Source of the DNA: Ahaetulla prasina
Lineage: Eukaryota > Chordata > Lepidosauria > Squamata > Colubridae
Length of the DNA: 64,000 nucleotides
Assembly: GCF_028640845.1 (NCBI RefSeq)
Contig: NC_080540.1
Coordinates: forward strand, 139,089,420-139,153,419
Direction: 5' to 3'
Each line of letters opens with the position of its first letter. Positions within the stretch are counted from its first letter, which is position 1. The notes beneath the pieces were generated by a model. That model saw nothing but the letters and a program-made list of their open reading frames with translations, was not told the origin of the DNA and searched no databases. Shown here piece by piece: positions 1-10,597 of this stretch. Made by a program: the position numbers and the translations under genes.

Positions 1-380
1 AGAGCAATCCAAAATAGACCACATACCTCCTTGAACATAAGACAAGATAACCAATATAGGAACTACCTCAGAATTTAATCAATTGCTGGGATGCACTATA
101 ATGCTAATCACCATATAAAATTAGCTTACTTTCTCAGTAACTGCTGAATCATGATCAGACAGAAAAAAATTGCCCATCCTTGAATAGTAGGGAAACATTC
201 TGGGAAAAAAAAATAGCTAGTTTGAAAGAATTTATGTATAGTAGGAATCAATATATATATATTGAATGCTTCATTGCAGATATGGAAGGAAGCTATTCTG
301 GGCAGAGGTATTTCTTCTGGTTCCCTGAGTTTAGGACCTGTTAGGTACATTTTCCAATTATATCCTCTCTCTAAAATACC
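1..380. other. Unassigned AT-rich sequence
   Basis: No repeat family, coding exon or structural RNA was recognised. The sequence is AT-rich and noncoding in appearance. Confidence 0.4.
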
Positions 381-632
381 AGTTTGGTCTAGTGGTTAAG
401 GAACCAAGCTAGAAAGCAAGAGACCATGAGTTCAATTCTTGTCTTAGCCATGAAAGCCAGCTGAGTGACCTTGGGTTAGTCTCTTAGCCCAATTCACTTC
501 ACTTCACTTGTTGTAGGGAAAATAGGAGGAGGAAGGTATGCCAAATATGTTCATCACTTTGAATTATTTGTAAAAATAATAAAGGTGTGATAATAAAACA
601 GGCAAATATGTAAATGAATAAATAAATACACA
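381..632 (+). repeat. tRNA-derived SINE (type B)
   Basis: The head carries an A-box-like stretch (ggtctagtggttaagg) and a B-box-like stretch (gagttcaattc), typical of a pol III promoter of tRNA origin. The body (gtgaccttgggttag, then aaaataggaggaggaagg) and the tail (ttatttgtaaaaataataaagg, ending in short taaa repeats) recur at 2460, 4843, 51872 (minus) and 52860 (minus). It is diverged and is not a functional tRNA gene. Confidence 0.8.
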
Positions 633-864
633 GTTGAAAAAAACTATGGCTGGAAGGCTAGGCCAGTTAAAGAGGGTAATAAATGCCAGTGTTTGCTTGG
701 TCAAATAAGTGGGAGGACAAATCTTGGTCGAAAGCTTCTTTTGAAATACCTTGCTCTTCTATTGCTCTTCATATTCATCTTTGCATCGTGGTGGTGGGTG
801 AGGAAGTCCCAGTGGTGGAAAATAATTTCTTCCGTGTTGTACAAGTGGATAAAGATGTTGTTGC

Positions 865-1219
865 CAGTGGTGGGTTTCAAATTTTTTTACTACTGGTTCT
901 GTGGGTGTGGCTTGGTGAACGTGGCATGGTTTGGTAGGCGTGGCATGGCATGGTGGGCGTGGCAGGGGAAGGATATTTTAAAATCTCCATTCCCTCCTCA
1001 CTCCAGGGGAAGGATACTGCAAAATCTCTATTCCCTCCCCACTCCAGGGGAAGGATACTGCAAAATCTCCACTTCCTCCCGATCAGCTGGGATTCAGGAG
1101 GCAGAGAGTAGATGGGGGTGAGGCCAGTCAGAGGTGGTATTTACAGGTTCTCCGAACTACTCAAAATTTCCTCTACTGGTTTTCCAGAACTGGTCAGAAC
1201 CTGCTGAAACCCACCTCTG
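865..1219 (+). mobile_element. Nonautonomous hAT element, family H1
   Basis: The ends are inverted (cagtggtgggtttca at the left, tgaaacccacctctg at the right). An exact 8-bp target duplication, gttgttgc, flanks it at 857-864 and 1220-1227. The interior has the family hallmark ctactggttctgtgggtgtgg, then tandem copies of a unit of about 40 bp containing aggggaaggatactgcaaaa. It codes for no transposase. The 8-bp duplication is the hAT signature. Confidence 0.9.
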
Positions 1220-1227
1220 GTTGTTGC

Positions 1228-1813
1228 CCTTGCTTCATGCAGCCCAGCTAACTAGGAGCTGAAGACGAAGGGCAGGAGTGAGACAGACTGACTTTGGTAC
1301 AGAGTCCATTGGCTTGCCTGGCTGTCACTTTCAGTTCCTGAGGCTATTGTTGAGCACAACTCACACTGGAGAGGATTACATTGCTGAGCTCCAGATTGGT
1401 CAACTAGAATCCACTGGCTATGAGGCTGTGCATAGCATGGTCACAGCATGCACATATATATCGCACGAAGAGACACTCTGGCCAGCGGCAGACTGTACAG
1501 CCCAAATTAAAGGAATGGGTTTATTTCTATTCTTTATTTCCTGCTCGTCATACCATTGCGTGACTTTCTGGCAGGCAAGCTATTCATGTGTTTTATAAAG
1601 TTTCCATGGAATTCCTATGGATGGAAGTAATAATTCATATAACCTTCACAAAAAGGCCAGTGGAATCCAGGAATGTGTTTATACATGTGTGTGTATCACT
1701 GTGCCTAAGTTTACATACAGATGATGGAAATACCTGTATGTAAGAGAGTACCGCTGCCTGTATGTTGACTTGATTAGTGTGTTTCCCGGGAGTGGTGGTA
1801 GTTTCTGAGTATG
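1228..1813. other. Unassigned sequence
   Basis: No gene or repeat was recognised. An ORF of 106 codons at 1278-1598 has no recognisable domain and no convincing splice or start context, so it is not called. Confidence 0.35.
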
Positions 1814-1821
1814 CTCTTGAT

Positions 1822-1961
1822 CAGGGGTCTCCAACCTCAGTAACTTTAAGACTTGTGGACTTCAACTCCCAGAATTCCTCAGCCAGCTTTGCTTTGCTGG
1901 CTGAGAGATTCTGGGAGTTGAAGTCCACAAGTCTTAAAGTTTCCAAGGTTGGAGACCCCTG
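1822..1961. mobile_element. Foldback hAT element, family H2
   Basis: This 140-bp element is nearly one palindrome: caggggtctccaacct at the left and ggttggagacccctg at the right, with long arms meeting around a loop (agctttgctttgctgg). The 8-bp duplication ctcttgat is exact (1814-1821, 1962-1969). The same family occurs at 12287 and 58929. It can form a long hairpin and encodes nothing. Confidence 0.92.
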
Positions 1962-1969
1962 CTCTTGAT

Positions 1970-2459
1970 TGTTGCTGACGTTCAGATTCAAAATCCCTTT
2001 ATATGTTGTGGGTGTCTTAAGTCTTCAAGGGCATTCTGAAGCTCTGCAATCTAAAGGACAAAAGATCATACACATCAACTCAGCAAGCAGTCAACCAATC
2101 CTCCTCCCTTCTAAGTTCTCATTTTGCCTGGAAGAAACTGATACTGGTTTTGTTTGTGTTTTCGTCAGTCTACTGCTGTGAGGCTACTGAAAAAGGGAAG
2201 GGGGAAAAAAATCAATCTGTAGGTGAACCTATAAATACCAGGGAGGAGATCATTCATATTCCTGGCTATCTTCAAGGTTGGGTTTTGGGCAGAGACAAGT
2301 TTTAGAAGAGAATATCTGTTTTAAGACTTGTTTTTAGAGTGACTCTTTGCTAGGCTGACTGGAATTAATTATTATTATTCTTTTTATTGCCCTAGTGTCC
2401 TTCTGCTCTTGAGGAGTTCATTGACTGAAAGGTTGTATCTTCTGTAAAAGCTAAGAGGT
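1970..2459. other. Unassigned sequence
   Basis: No gene or repeat family was recognised; short A-rich and ATT-rich runs only. Confidence 0.35.
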
Positions 2460-2688
2460 GGTTTGTGGTTAGTGGTTAAGGCACCAGGCTGTGAGTTCTA
2501 GTCCCACCATAGCCATGAAAACCAGCTGGGTGACTTTGGGCCAGGCACTCTTTTCTCAACCCAACCTACCTCACAAGGGTAGTTGTTCTGGGGAAAATAG
2601 AAGGAGGAAGGTGTGTTGGATATGTTCACGGCTTTGAGTTAGTTGTAAAGTAATAAAGGCAGGATAGAAACAAACAAACAAACAAGCA
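2460..2688 (+). repeat. tRNA-derived SINE (type B)
   Basis: It matches the SINE at 381: head ttagtggttaaggcaccagg, B-box-like gagttctagtccc, body gaaaatagaaggaggaagg, tail agtaataaaggcagg, ending in an (aaac)n run at about 2670-2688. The head is slightly shortened. Confidence 0.8.
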
Positions 2689-3628
2689 GCCACAGAGCCA
2701 GCATCTCTCCTCATGCTCCTTCCAGTTTTAATTCCCATGCTCCTTGTGCAAAGGGAATTCCTGTCTTCAGGGAGTCTAATGTTTTTGAGAATGGGATCTC
2801 TTAAGTGTGGGGAGCTTTCTCAATACTCTCAAATTCCAGAATTTGGAAGGCCAGGTCCAGTAGGCTGCAGTTCTCTTCCAGGCAGAATAAATGCTAACTT
2901 ATTAAATCAAAGGTGCCGAACCACTTGCTATCTTGATTGGAACCCAGACCTTCCTTGTCTCCTTGACCTTTCATTGCACCACCAAGTGCCAGCCCCATGT
3001 ATGCGTTGCACTACTTTGGATTTTACGGGCTTGTTATAAAGACATCAGCTTTCAGCAATTATGTCAAGTAGACATTTACAGTAATTAAGGCATAACAATC
3101 TCCATCATGCAGAAGGTTGGAAAATTATCATATATCATTATCAGTTTTTAAAGAGCACCATTAAAAGCCTAAATACAATTCTGAAAGACCTCAAATTTCT
3201 TGGCACCCTCAGGTAGGTATCCCCTCGGATTTCTTTTCTCAAGCTGCTATCATGGATCTAAGTATTATATTAACTCTACTATGGATATTAACATCCATCC
3301 AGAGTAGGGCTATATTGAAATTTGCCTTGCAATTTCAAAAAAAAAAGGCATGTTTTTTTCCCCTCCTGGGGATGTTTCTGAGCCTATTTTTATTAGAAAC
3401 AGCACAGAGTGTTTTATGGTTAGACATCTTTTCCATCAATCCAAAGTCTTCCTGGCCGCCTGCACTACCTCCCTGTCTGAAACAATCCAATGGAAAAAAA
3501 AGCTTTCAGGAATAAATTTCATTTGAATTTAATTGGAAAATCTGGGAGATGGACTTTGGAAATCCAAGGGGTTTGAGGAGTCGAGACCACTACCGTAGAT
3601 GTCTGCATTCACACATATCCCTTGGACA
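2689..3628. other. Unassigned sequence
   Basis: No family or exon was recognised. An ORF at 2713-3039 (108 codons) shows no domain and is treated as chance. Confidence 0.35.
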
Positions 3629-3636
3629 CCTTGTAC

Positions 3637-3912
3637 CAGGGGTGAAATCCAACAGGTTCTGACAGGTTCTGGAAAATTGGTAGTGGAAATTTGGAGCAGT
3701 TCGGAGAACTGGCAAATACCACCTCTGGCTGGCCTCAGAGGGGGGTGGGAATGGCAACTTTGCAATATCCTTCCCCTGGAATGGGGTGGGAATGGAGATT
3801 TTGCAGTATGCTTCCCTTGCCACGCCCATCAAGTCATGCCCACCAAGCCACACCATGCCCACCAAGCCACGCCCACAGAACCGGTAGTAAAACAATTTGG
3901 ATTTCACCACTG
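3637..3912 (-). mobile_element. Nonautonomous hAT element, family H1
   Basis: An inverted-orientation copy: caggggtgaaatcc at the left and ggatttcaccactg at the right, flanked by an exact 8-bp duplication ccttgtac (3629-3636 and 3913-3920). The hallmark ccacagaaccggtagtaaaa sits near the right end. Overlapping ORFs on both strands are by-products of the element. Confidence 0.92.
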
Positions 3913-3920
3913 CCTTGTAC

Positions 3921-4842
3921 AGTGGCATAGCTCTTGTATGTTGACACCTGGAGTGGATCAGGGAGTTGAACAACAGCTGCAGGTTCCAGAGTAGCATAAC
4001 CGCATAACCACCAGTCTACTCTGGTCCATCTCGGTCACTGCACTGCATTGTGGATTGCCAATAGTGTGCTGACATCAGCAAATTGACTCCACACCTACCA
4101 CCAATCTTCCAAATAGCCTCCTTGGCATGTTCAGTCAAGGTAAGAGGCTCTTCCTGGTTATTTTTCATCTTCAAGTCACCAAAAAGCTTAAGGAGCACTT
4201 TTAGCTGGGTTGGTTAAAATTCTCTGCAATGTACTCCCTTTTGGCCCAGGCTAGACTATTTCCACAACCTTGAGTTTGGTAAGCCTCGTAATTAAATAAG
4301 CAGAAAAATAACATGCTTCTCCCATAAGAATTTACCAAATGTTTTGTCTTGTTTAAGAGAGAAGAATCTCAAAAGCAGATGCTTGTTCATTGTACTGAAT
4401 GAGAACTGGTAAATATATTTCATTCCCCTGCCCCCCACATAGCATCAATTCACAGTTTTCAAAAGGAATGAGGCCAAAACATAGAAAAACATCTGAGCTT
4501 TATTCTGGACTATAAAAAAACACATTTGTTGAATATCACCTTGATCTAATTCCTTAGTTTGAATTACCATGAATTTATCTACATCTTTGGATCATTGGGT
4601 GAAGTGGTCTTTTGAAAGTATATCTCAACAAAGATTCATCAAAGGATAAATATAACCAGATCTTAGATAAGTGTAGCAAAATATCTTTCTCAGAGAGTTT
4701 CAGAAACCAACCAGCCAGAGAATCTCAGGCTGCAATCCTCCAGATGACAGATCACCAACATGGAACCATTTTGATATGGCCATCTCTGATGCCATCTGCC
4801 CTAGTCAGCATGGCCTCTGATTAGCCAATACTATTAGAGAGT
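3921..4842. other. Unassigned sequence
   Basis: No gene or repeat was recognised in this stretch. Confidence 0.35.
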
Positions 4843-5084
4843 CAGTTTGGTCTAGTGGTTAAGGCACCGGGTTAGAAAGCAGGAGATGGTGAGTTCAAGT
4901 CCTGCCTTAGCCATTAAAACCAGCTTGGGTGACTTTGGGTCAGTTACTCTCTTTCAGTCCAACCCACCTCAGAGAGTTGTTGTGGGGAAAATATAGGAGG
5001 AGGAAGGAATGTTGGATGTGTTTGCTCCCTCAAGTTATTTGTAAAATAATAAAGGCTGGACACAAATTAAATAATATATAAATA
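4843..5084 (+). repeat. tRNA-derived SINE (type B), well preserved
   Basis: One of the cleanest copies of its type here: A-box-like ggtctagtggttaaggcacc, B-box-like gagttcaagtcct, the middle motif gtgactttgggtcag, then aaaatataggaggaggaagg and the tail ttgtaaaataataaaggctgg. It ends in an AT-rich run. Confidence 0.85.
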
Positions 5085-5395
5085 AGGAAGATCATAGGTT
5101 GCCCATCCCTTCGGGAAATACAATAAGCTCCGTTGAACTCAGTGGCCTCACACTGAGCCATAATGAGGCCTGTTTGATTTTGCCTTGAGGGAGAGGTGCT
5201 TAGCTTTTTCTGGGGTGAGGGATGTATTTGGTCTTTGAATGATATGCTCTAGGATGACCTCCAAGAAGACACAAATGGGGCTAAGAAAGCTTAAAGTGCT
5301 TTCTTTTACACTTAATTAGAATGACATATTATGAACACGATTACCCTTTAATCACATGCATATTCAATAAAGGAGAATATTTGTAGCTCAGGGTT

Positions 5396-5868
5396 GAAAT
5401 GAGGAGTCCTTGGTGTTCTCTGAGTTTACTTATTTTCTTGCAGATGTTTCATTACCCAAACTAGGTAACATCATCAGCGCTAGTAAGGAGTGCTGTTTAC
5501 CCTCAGTTTATATTCTGGTGTCTTTCCTCTCAGCGTGAGTGGGGGGCAGGGCGGTCTTAGGGATTCTTTGTTTGGGCTGTTTACTAACTGCTCTTTGGCA
5601 GTTCCTTGATTGTGGTATTACTTACTTGATTGTTGGTCTGAAGTTGATCTTCGAGTTAATCTATGCTGTTCTGAGTGCTGGTTACAGCTGGAGAGGCGCT
5701 GGAGTCTTTTTATTCTCTTTTGGGCTAGTTGATTGTCTCTTTTTCATAGTCTGTACATGTTGTTAATGTCTATGTGTCTATTGATGGCTGATTTCTCAGA
5801 GTGCCAGGCTTCTAGAAATTCCCTGGCACTTTTGGACTTGGCTTAGTCTGGGATCACCCTCACCCACA
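5396..5868 (-). mobile_element. Penelope-like element, 3' part (degenerate)
   Basis: Read on the minus strand, 5760-5840 encodes REFLEAWHSEKSAINRH followed by more residues and a stop, resembling the C-terminal end of the GIY-YIG endonuclease region of Penelope-like elements. Downstream on the same strand lies a hammerhead-like motif (5446-5477) and then the element end near 5396. A homologous stretch occurs at 59475-59800. The reverse transcriptase is absent. The family assignment is inference from that short peptide and the ribozyme-like motif. Confidence 0.6.
5446..5477 (-). ncRNA. Hammerhead ribozyme-like core
   Basis: On the minus strand the order is CTGATGA (5477-5471), one base, GTTACC (5469-5464), a 7-base loop, GGTAAT (5456-5451), then GAAAC (5450-5446). 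The six-base arms pair with one G.T wobble. This matches the conserved CUGANGA - stem II - GAAA arrangement. Stems I and III were not resolved, so activity is unproven. Confidence 0.6.
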
Positions 5869-5931
5869 CAGATAGGCAAGACACCAGAATATAAACTGAC
5901 GGAAAACAGCATTCCTTATGCTGTTTGCTTT

Positions 5932-6187
5932 TTTTTTTTTATTTACATTTATATCCCGCCCTTCTCCGAAGACTCAGGGCGGCTTACAGTGTGTAAGGCA
6001 ATAGTCTCATTCTATTTGTATATTTACAAAGTCAACTTATTGCCCCCCCAACAATCTGGGTCCTCATTTTACCTACCTTATAAAGGATGGAAGGCTGAGT
6101 CAACCTTGGGCCGGGCTTGAACCTGCAGTAATTGCAGGCTACTGTGTTCTAATAACAGGCTCCTTACAGCCTGAGCTATCCACGGCC
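5932..6187 (-). repeat. tRNA-derived SINE with an L2-like tail
   Basis: Read on the minus strand: a tRNA-like head with ggatagctcaggctgtaagg and a B-box-like ggttcaagccc, a body shared with type A SINEs (caaggttgactcagccttcc, ccagattgtt), then ccgccctgagtcttcggag and an A-rich end. That tail matches the end of the L2-like LINE at 12632 and 13980. Confidence 0.8.
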
Positions 6188-6194
6188 CTAAACA

Positions 6195-6226
6195 CTGATG
6201 ACGTTACCTAGTTAGGGTAATGAAAC
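6195..6226 (+). ncRNA. Hammerhead ribozyme-like core
   Basis: CTGATGA (6195-6201), c, GTTACC (6203-6208), loop tagttag, GGTAAT (6216-6221), GAAAC (6222-6226). All core elements expected for CUGANGA - stem II - GAAA are present. It is the inverted partner of the motif at 5446-5477. The cleavage site and the outer stems were not located with confidence. Confidence 0.62.
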
Positions 6227-6275
6227 ATCTGCAAGAAAACAAGCAAGCTCAGAGAGCACCAAGGACCCCTCACAT

Positions 6276-6915
6276 ACATATTCATGTTACTTTTTACACC
6301 CTGTTAAAACAAAAATTGGTGATATCTGGGGATAGCATGTAGCCTTTTCCACAGTCCTCTTACTGTACAAAGTATGTTGTAGTCTTGTCTTCAGTAACAA
6401 AAGCACAAATGATAATTGGCAAGCAGATCCCCATTGGAGATGAAGAGATGCAGCTTCTCCTTGGAGGGTGTAATTTTCGCTACCAGGGCAACCTGACCAA
6501 CTGGGTCCAGTGCAGATGTACAAATGCCCAAAGGCTGCAGACCTGAATCTGCCATCACCGGGATAAGGACTGCAGCAGCATGCTTAGAAAGATAGATTGG
6601 TAGTGAACAATGATAATTATGGCTGCGTACCCAGGGAGATGTTTATAACTCACTAAAATCTACCTTTTCTGTTGCTGTTGTTGCAAGCCTATTAAATAAA
6701 GCTGTTTAACATAGAACAAGGAATTACAGCTCCTTGGAGGCCTTTCCATTCTGTAGCTCATATGGCAGAAAGCCTGTGGATCTTGATGCCTGTGTTTTCT
6801 TTCCTGGGCGGGAGATGTGATGAGAAATCTCTTTAGCTAGTCAATGCCAACTCTTCAGAGCCTCAGCTTAACTTCTGTTAAAGCGCACGTGGGTATCTCA
6901 TACATTTATGTGTTT
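6276..6915. other. Unassigned sequence
   Basis: No gene or repeat was recognised. Confidence 0.35.
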
Positions 6916-6927
6916 ATTTACATTCTT

Positions 6928-7259
6928 TAAGGGAAAAAATGTAAAGGTTTTCCCTGATCAGTTGTGTCCGACTCTAGGCTGCTATGGTCATCTCTGTTTC
7001 CTAGCTGAAGGAGCCGGTGTTGTCCGAAGACACTTCAATGGTCATGTGGCCAGCATATCTGCATGCCGAAGTGCACAGAATGCTATTACCTTCCCACTGA
7101 AGTGGTACCTATTTATCTACTTGCATTTGCATGCTCTTGAACTGTTGGCAGGAGTTGGGGCAAGAATGGGAACTCGTCCCATCACACAGTACTTGAGCCT
7201 CAAATGCTAATCTTCTGATCCACAAGCCCAGCATCTTAATCACTAGGCCACCATGCCCC
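6928..7259 (-). repeat. Sauria-type SINE
   Basis: The copy is flanked by an exact 12-bp duplication, atttacattctt (6916-6927 and 7260-7271). On the minus strand it begins with a tRNA-like head (ggtggcctagtgattaagat) and ends with gaaaacctttac. The middle contains tggtcatgtggccagcat and the near-3' gtgtccgactctag. The 3' part resembles the Bov-B LINE end, the presumed source of its retrotransposition machinery. The overlapping 100-codon ORF is not a gene. Confidence 0.85.
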
Positions 7260-7271
7260 ATTTACATTCTT

Positions 7272-7835
7272 ACTTTAGGCTACCCCAATCAAGAGCTCAG
7301 TCTTGGGCTATTGATATGCATGCTTTCAGCAAAGCATTAAGTGACTACTATTCATGGAACTGAGGACAACAGCGTTGTTATCTGCTTAACAAAGAAAGAG
7401 CCTAGTCTAGTTTAGAAGATGTTCGATCATTATCTATATGTCAGAGGTTTTCCAGTCCTGAGTGTTTTTATTGGTGTCCCTGACACCTTATTTCCATAAT
7501 TTGCACTTCCGCAGTTGCTAAAACCTCCTTCACAATCAATCTTCTTCCTGTCCGGGAATATGATGTCTCCTATTTCATAGGCCAAGTTAAGGTTTCCTTG
7601 GCCCTCTTTCTCCTCAGTTCCTTCTTTCTTCAAGTTTCGTGTCTCTTTCCAAGCCTCTGTTGTAAGATTGGCACATCCCTACAGTAAATTATATCCTATT
7701 TTTTTTGCCCCAATGTCCTCCATCTGTCTAGGAAGATAAATGTTCAGGATTAGAGGATCATCATGAGATACCACTGACATGCACAGCTTTCAGGAATCAT
7801 AAGGACACACTTGAGGAAAGAGAAGCCCATGTTTT
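7272..7835. other. Unassigned sequence
   Basis: No gene or repeat was recognised. Confidence 0.35.
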
Positions 7836-8255
7836 ACCCTCCTGATTTGAGAGACAGGAAATGGAAAAGTATTGTGCTTTTAACGCTTGCCTAATTGCAC
7901 GTGGACAAAACCTGTCCCTTAGCCTTTGCTGATCAAACATGAGTCAGCAAAGGATACCTTGAAACTTAACCAACCAACCTATATTTTCCTTTCACCTCAG
8001 GGTGTCACCAATATTTTCTATACTTCAGGGTGTCACCAATCAACACTTTCTCTCCTACCTCAGAGTGTCACCAATTAGTGCTTTTGCCTTGTCTCTTTTG
8101 TAAGCTTGCCAAAATATAAATGAGTGTTTTGCTTTGATCAGGGTTCCTCTTTTGAGAGAGATAACCCCTTTGCTGCTGCGCAACAATAAAGGAGATATTT
8201 ATTTATGTGTAAAGGGGATTTCTCCCGTGTGGTGACTTATTTGGTCAGCTGTCTC
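7836..8255 (+). mobile_element. Probable solo LTR of a retroelement
   Basis: It has the order expected of an LTR: a U3-like part with three repeats of an 18-bp motif (cctcagggtgtcaccaat at 7995, 8023 and 8058), a TATA-like box (tataaa, 8115-8120), and a polyadenylation signal (aataaa, 8185-8190), followed by about 60 bases of U5-like sequence. The ends and the target duplication were not identified, so boundaries are approximate. No internal coding region adjoins it. Confidence 0.4.
7995..8075 (+). promoter_or_regulatory. Triplicated motif, possible LTR enhancer
   Basis: Three near-identical copies of cctcagggtgtcaccaat start at 7995, 8023 and 8058, spaced 28 and 35 bp. They lie 40-120 bp upstream of the TATA-like box at 8115. 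Repeated U3 motifs of this kind are common enhancer elements in LTRs; the function here is inference. Confidence 0.4.
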
Positions 8256-9246
8256 TGGGTCAATCAATTGCTGTGTGAAAGAGTGCGGGGGGGGGGGCGC
8301 GGGGGAGGTTGGCCAGCATGCAAATTATGTAGAGGTGTTGCAAGCCAGAAGGGCCAGAAGGATTGACACTGGCTTTCAAGAATTTTTGGTTGTTTGGATG
8401 CTTTACCGAATGAGCTAAAAAGTGAGCACCTGAAACCTTAAATAATAGAGGCCTTTGATTCACGCAGCAAAGTTTAGTTTAAATAGCAGAAACTTTGATC
8501 TCATTTCAAAACACGATGACCTTGTAGCTCTCAGGGACTTTTGATTTCATGTAACAAATGTTACTTTAATGGCAGAACCGTCTGATTTCATTAAAGAAAC
8601 CTCTGATTTCATTAAGGAAATATTTTTTTATTTTGAAAGATTGCTTCAGGCCAACATTCTGGGAAAGGAACCCAAAGAACCTAATTGATTTAATAAGCCA
8701 TTGGGAGTTTCAAAGCGCTACAAGGGCACAAATAAACACTTTCTCTCCATGTAAACAGCTTCATCACCTCCGCAGAAAGCTGAAATATGGTAATCTTTCT
8801 ACTCCTGTCATTAGATTGCTGAATACCATCACGCAGCAAAGTTCACCTTTATGCTCTTCTTCAACTCTTGGGTACTTTAGAGTTCTTTTACTAAACCATT
8901 TGGTCCATCTAAACACTTTTCTGAAAACAGTTCCTATGAAAATAGGTTGAGTTTTCATGTCTTCTTTCTTCACACATGCACCCTACTCCAATTCTGGAAT
9001 TTTTTCTTCAATTTTAAAAAACAAACAAACAAACGCTATTCACACAATTCTGGTGGAAATTATGAATTCCTCCTGCCTACGTTTTTATGACTCAATGTAA
9101 CTTTCCTGGAGCTCCTTTTAAATAGAAGGAGATCTAAAACAAATAAACCACATGAATTAATGCCTCAACTGGGATTACTTCAAGCACAGCATTTGCAACG
9201 TGCCCATTACAGCAACAGCAACAACCATGGCACTCAAAGATCCCAT
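8256..9246. other. Unassigned; would be the 3' UTR side of the candidate exon
   Basis: A G-run lies near 8285-8306. No repeat was recognised. If the candidate minus-strand exon at 9247-9440 is real, its 3' UTR lies here. On the minus strand an attaaa near 8690 and an aataaa near 8630 are possible polyadenylation signals. An ORF at 8633-8950 has no recognisable domain. Confidence 0.3.
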
Positions 9247-9440
9247 CTATGAATGGTCCAGATAGATCTTTTTGGCCTGGTTATAAAGACTAGCAAGCTT
9301 GGCAGGCTCTAGGGTAGATTTCTTGCCTTTGTGCAGATGGTCCGTTGGGAGTTCAGTGCAGATCCAATGAGCGGCCGTCCTGTGCGCCACATTCTCAATG
9401 TGCCTCTTCTGCAGCTGGGCTGCTCTGCGTATCGCTCCTG
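9247..9440 (-). CDS. Candidate terminal coding exon, product unknown
   Basis: On the minus strand an uninterrupted frame runs from a possible acceptor (ttatgatcag/c, ending at 9441, or three bases later) to a TAG at 9249-9247. It reads GAIRRAAQLQKRHIENVAHR, then about 43 more residues ending in QAKKIYLDHS. The stretch is GC-richer than its surroundings, contains CpGs, has a protein-like mix of charged and hydrophobic residues, and overlaps no repeat. A branch-point-like taactaat lies about 30 bases upstream of the acceptor. There is no ATG in the open frame and an in-frame stop lies just upstream, as expected for a last exon. I do not recognise the protein. It could also be an exon relic or a pseudogene fragment. 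Confidence 0.42.
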
Positions 9441-10589
9441 CTGATCATAAAAATCACAATTGATATTTCCATTAGTTATAATCTACAAAGCGATTACCTT
9501 TAATTTCTCTTTTATTGTATTTTAATGGCTTAAAATTTCTTCTTGATGAAGCTGAGCAGACAGAGATGGTTCAGGGGGAGGACTGGATGGCAACTGTTCT
9601 TCTGTCTTTATACCCGCAGCTTGTTACAATCCCCTCTTTTGCATTTAATCTGATGCCAGCAGCTGCAGAGCCCTTGCCCTGACACCAGGCAAACGGAGAT
9701 AAAGGGAGGAGAACAGAAGTCACCCTGGTATTACCTCTCCCGGCAACCAGTGCTCCATGCCTCACTTCACCGCACATTTTTCTTGGCTAGCACCACATTT
9801 ACATTACTGTATCGCTAATGGGTGGGGGGTTTTGTACAAAGCAGTTGTAAATCGGAGCCTGGAAAAGTTCAAGGGGAAAAAAAGGATGTTTTTAAAGGTG
9901 ACCTGTCAAAATTACTTCTCCCTTGTTAGTGGAATCCTGGGATTGGGTTTTGAGGAAAAGACAAGTCATTTGAGGCTGAAAGAGAAATCTGAGTTAAGTT
10001 CCAGCATTTAACAGTGATCTTCTTTTGTGCATGTATATGTGAATACACAGAAATGTATCTCTATCTGGCCAAGGATTTTAGAGTTAGGACAGTGTCTGGA
10101 TCATATGGTGTCAGCTGAGCCAGTGTTACCATATGCCGAATGCTAAACTCCAACTTGGGGGAAAGCTCTGGAATTTCCATAAAAAAGGGTTTCAGTGTAA
10201 GTATGTCCTGTTATTTTGCACAAAAAAAGGAACATAACACACACAAGGTCACAGCTTTGCCTGCAGTTTGCATATGGCAGTTAATTTGTAGAGATGCAAA
10301 TTTAAACGCAAATAGTGTGACATAAAGAAGAATACAATGAAACTCATTATAGTGGGGACCACTGTGACCAGGGGAGTTAGCTCAGTCTGCTGTCCAGAAG
10401 ATAATTGTATCCCTTTCAGTGGATTTGGACCGGACAATCCATCATTTAGAAGATAGCTTCAGCCAGACAATTCTCCTCTGAAAAGGTGAATGCAGTTCTA
10501 CTCCAAGACAAACCCAAACTTCAGGCCCAGCACGCTGAAAATCTCCCCATAAATTAGGTTTACCCAGTCTTAACCCTCACTTTTTATTG
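9441..10589. other. Unassigned; intron side of the candidate exon
   Basis: No repeat or second exon was recognised. ORFs at 9571-9777, 9757-10011 and 10140-10437 lack recognisable features. Confidence 0.3.
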
Positions 10590-10597
10590 ATCTAAAG

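Larger units (their letters stand above)
5869..6275 (+). mobile_element. Inverted copy of the Penelope-like 3' end
   Basis: 5869-5931 (gacaccagaatataaactga) and 6188-6275 repeat, in the opposite orientation, the end of the neighbouring element at 5396-5530. It is split by a SINE at 5932-6187. It ends with ctcagagagcaccaaggacc. The two ends therefore form a large inverted repeat. Confidence 0.6.

Noticed and set aside
3590..3997. ORFs of 131 and 135 codons on both strands
   Set aside because: They lie across an H1 hAT element; the same peptides recur wherever that family occurs.
381..5084. tRNA-like sequences with A and B boxes
   Set aside because: They are heads of SINEs with SINE bodies and tails attached, not tRNA genes; no intact cloverleaf was found.
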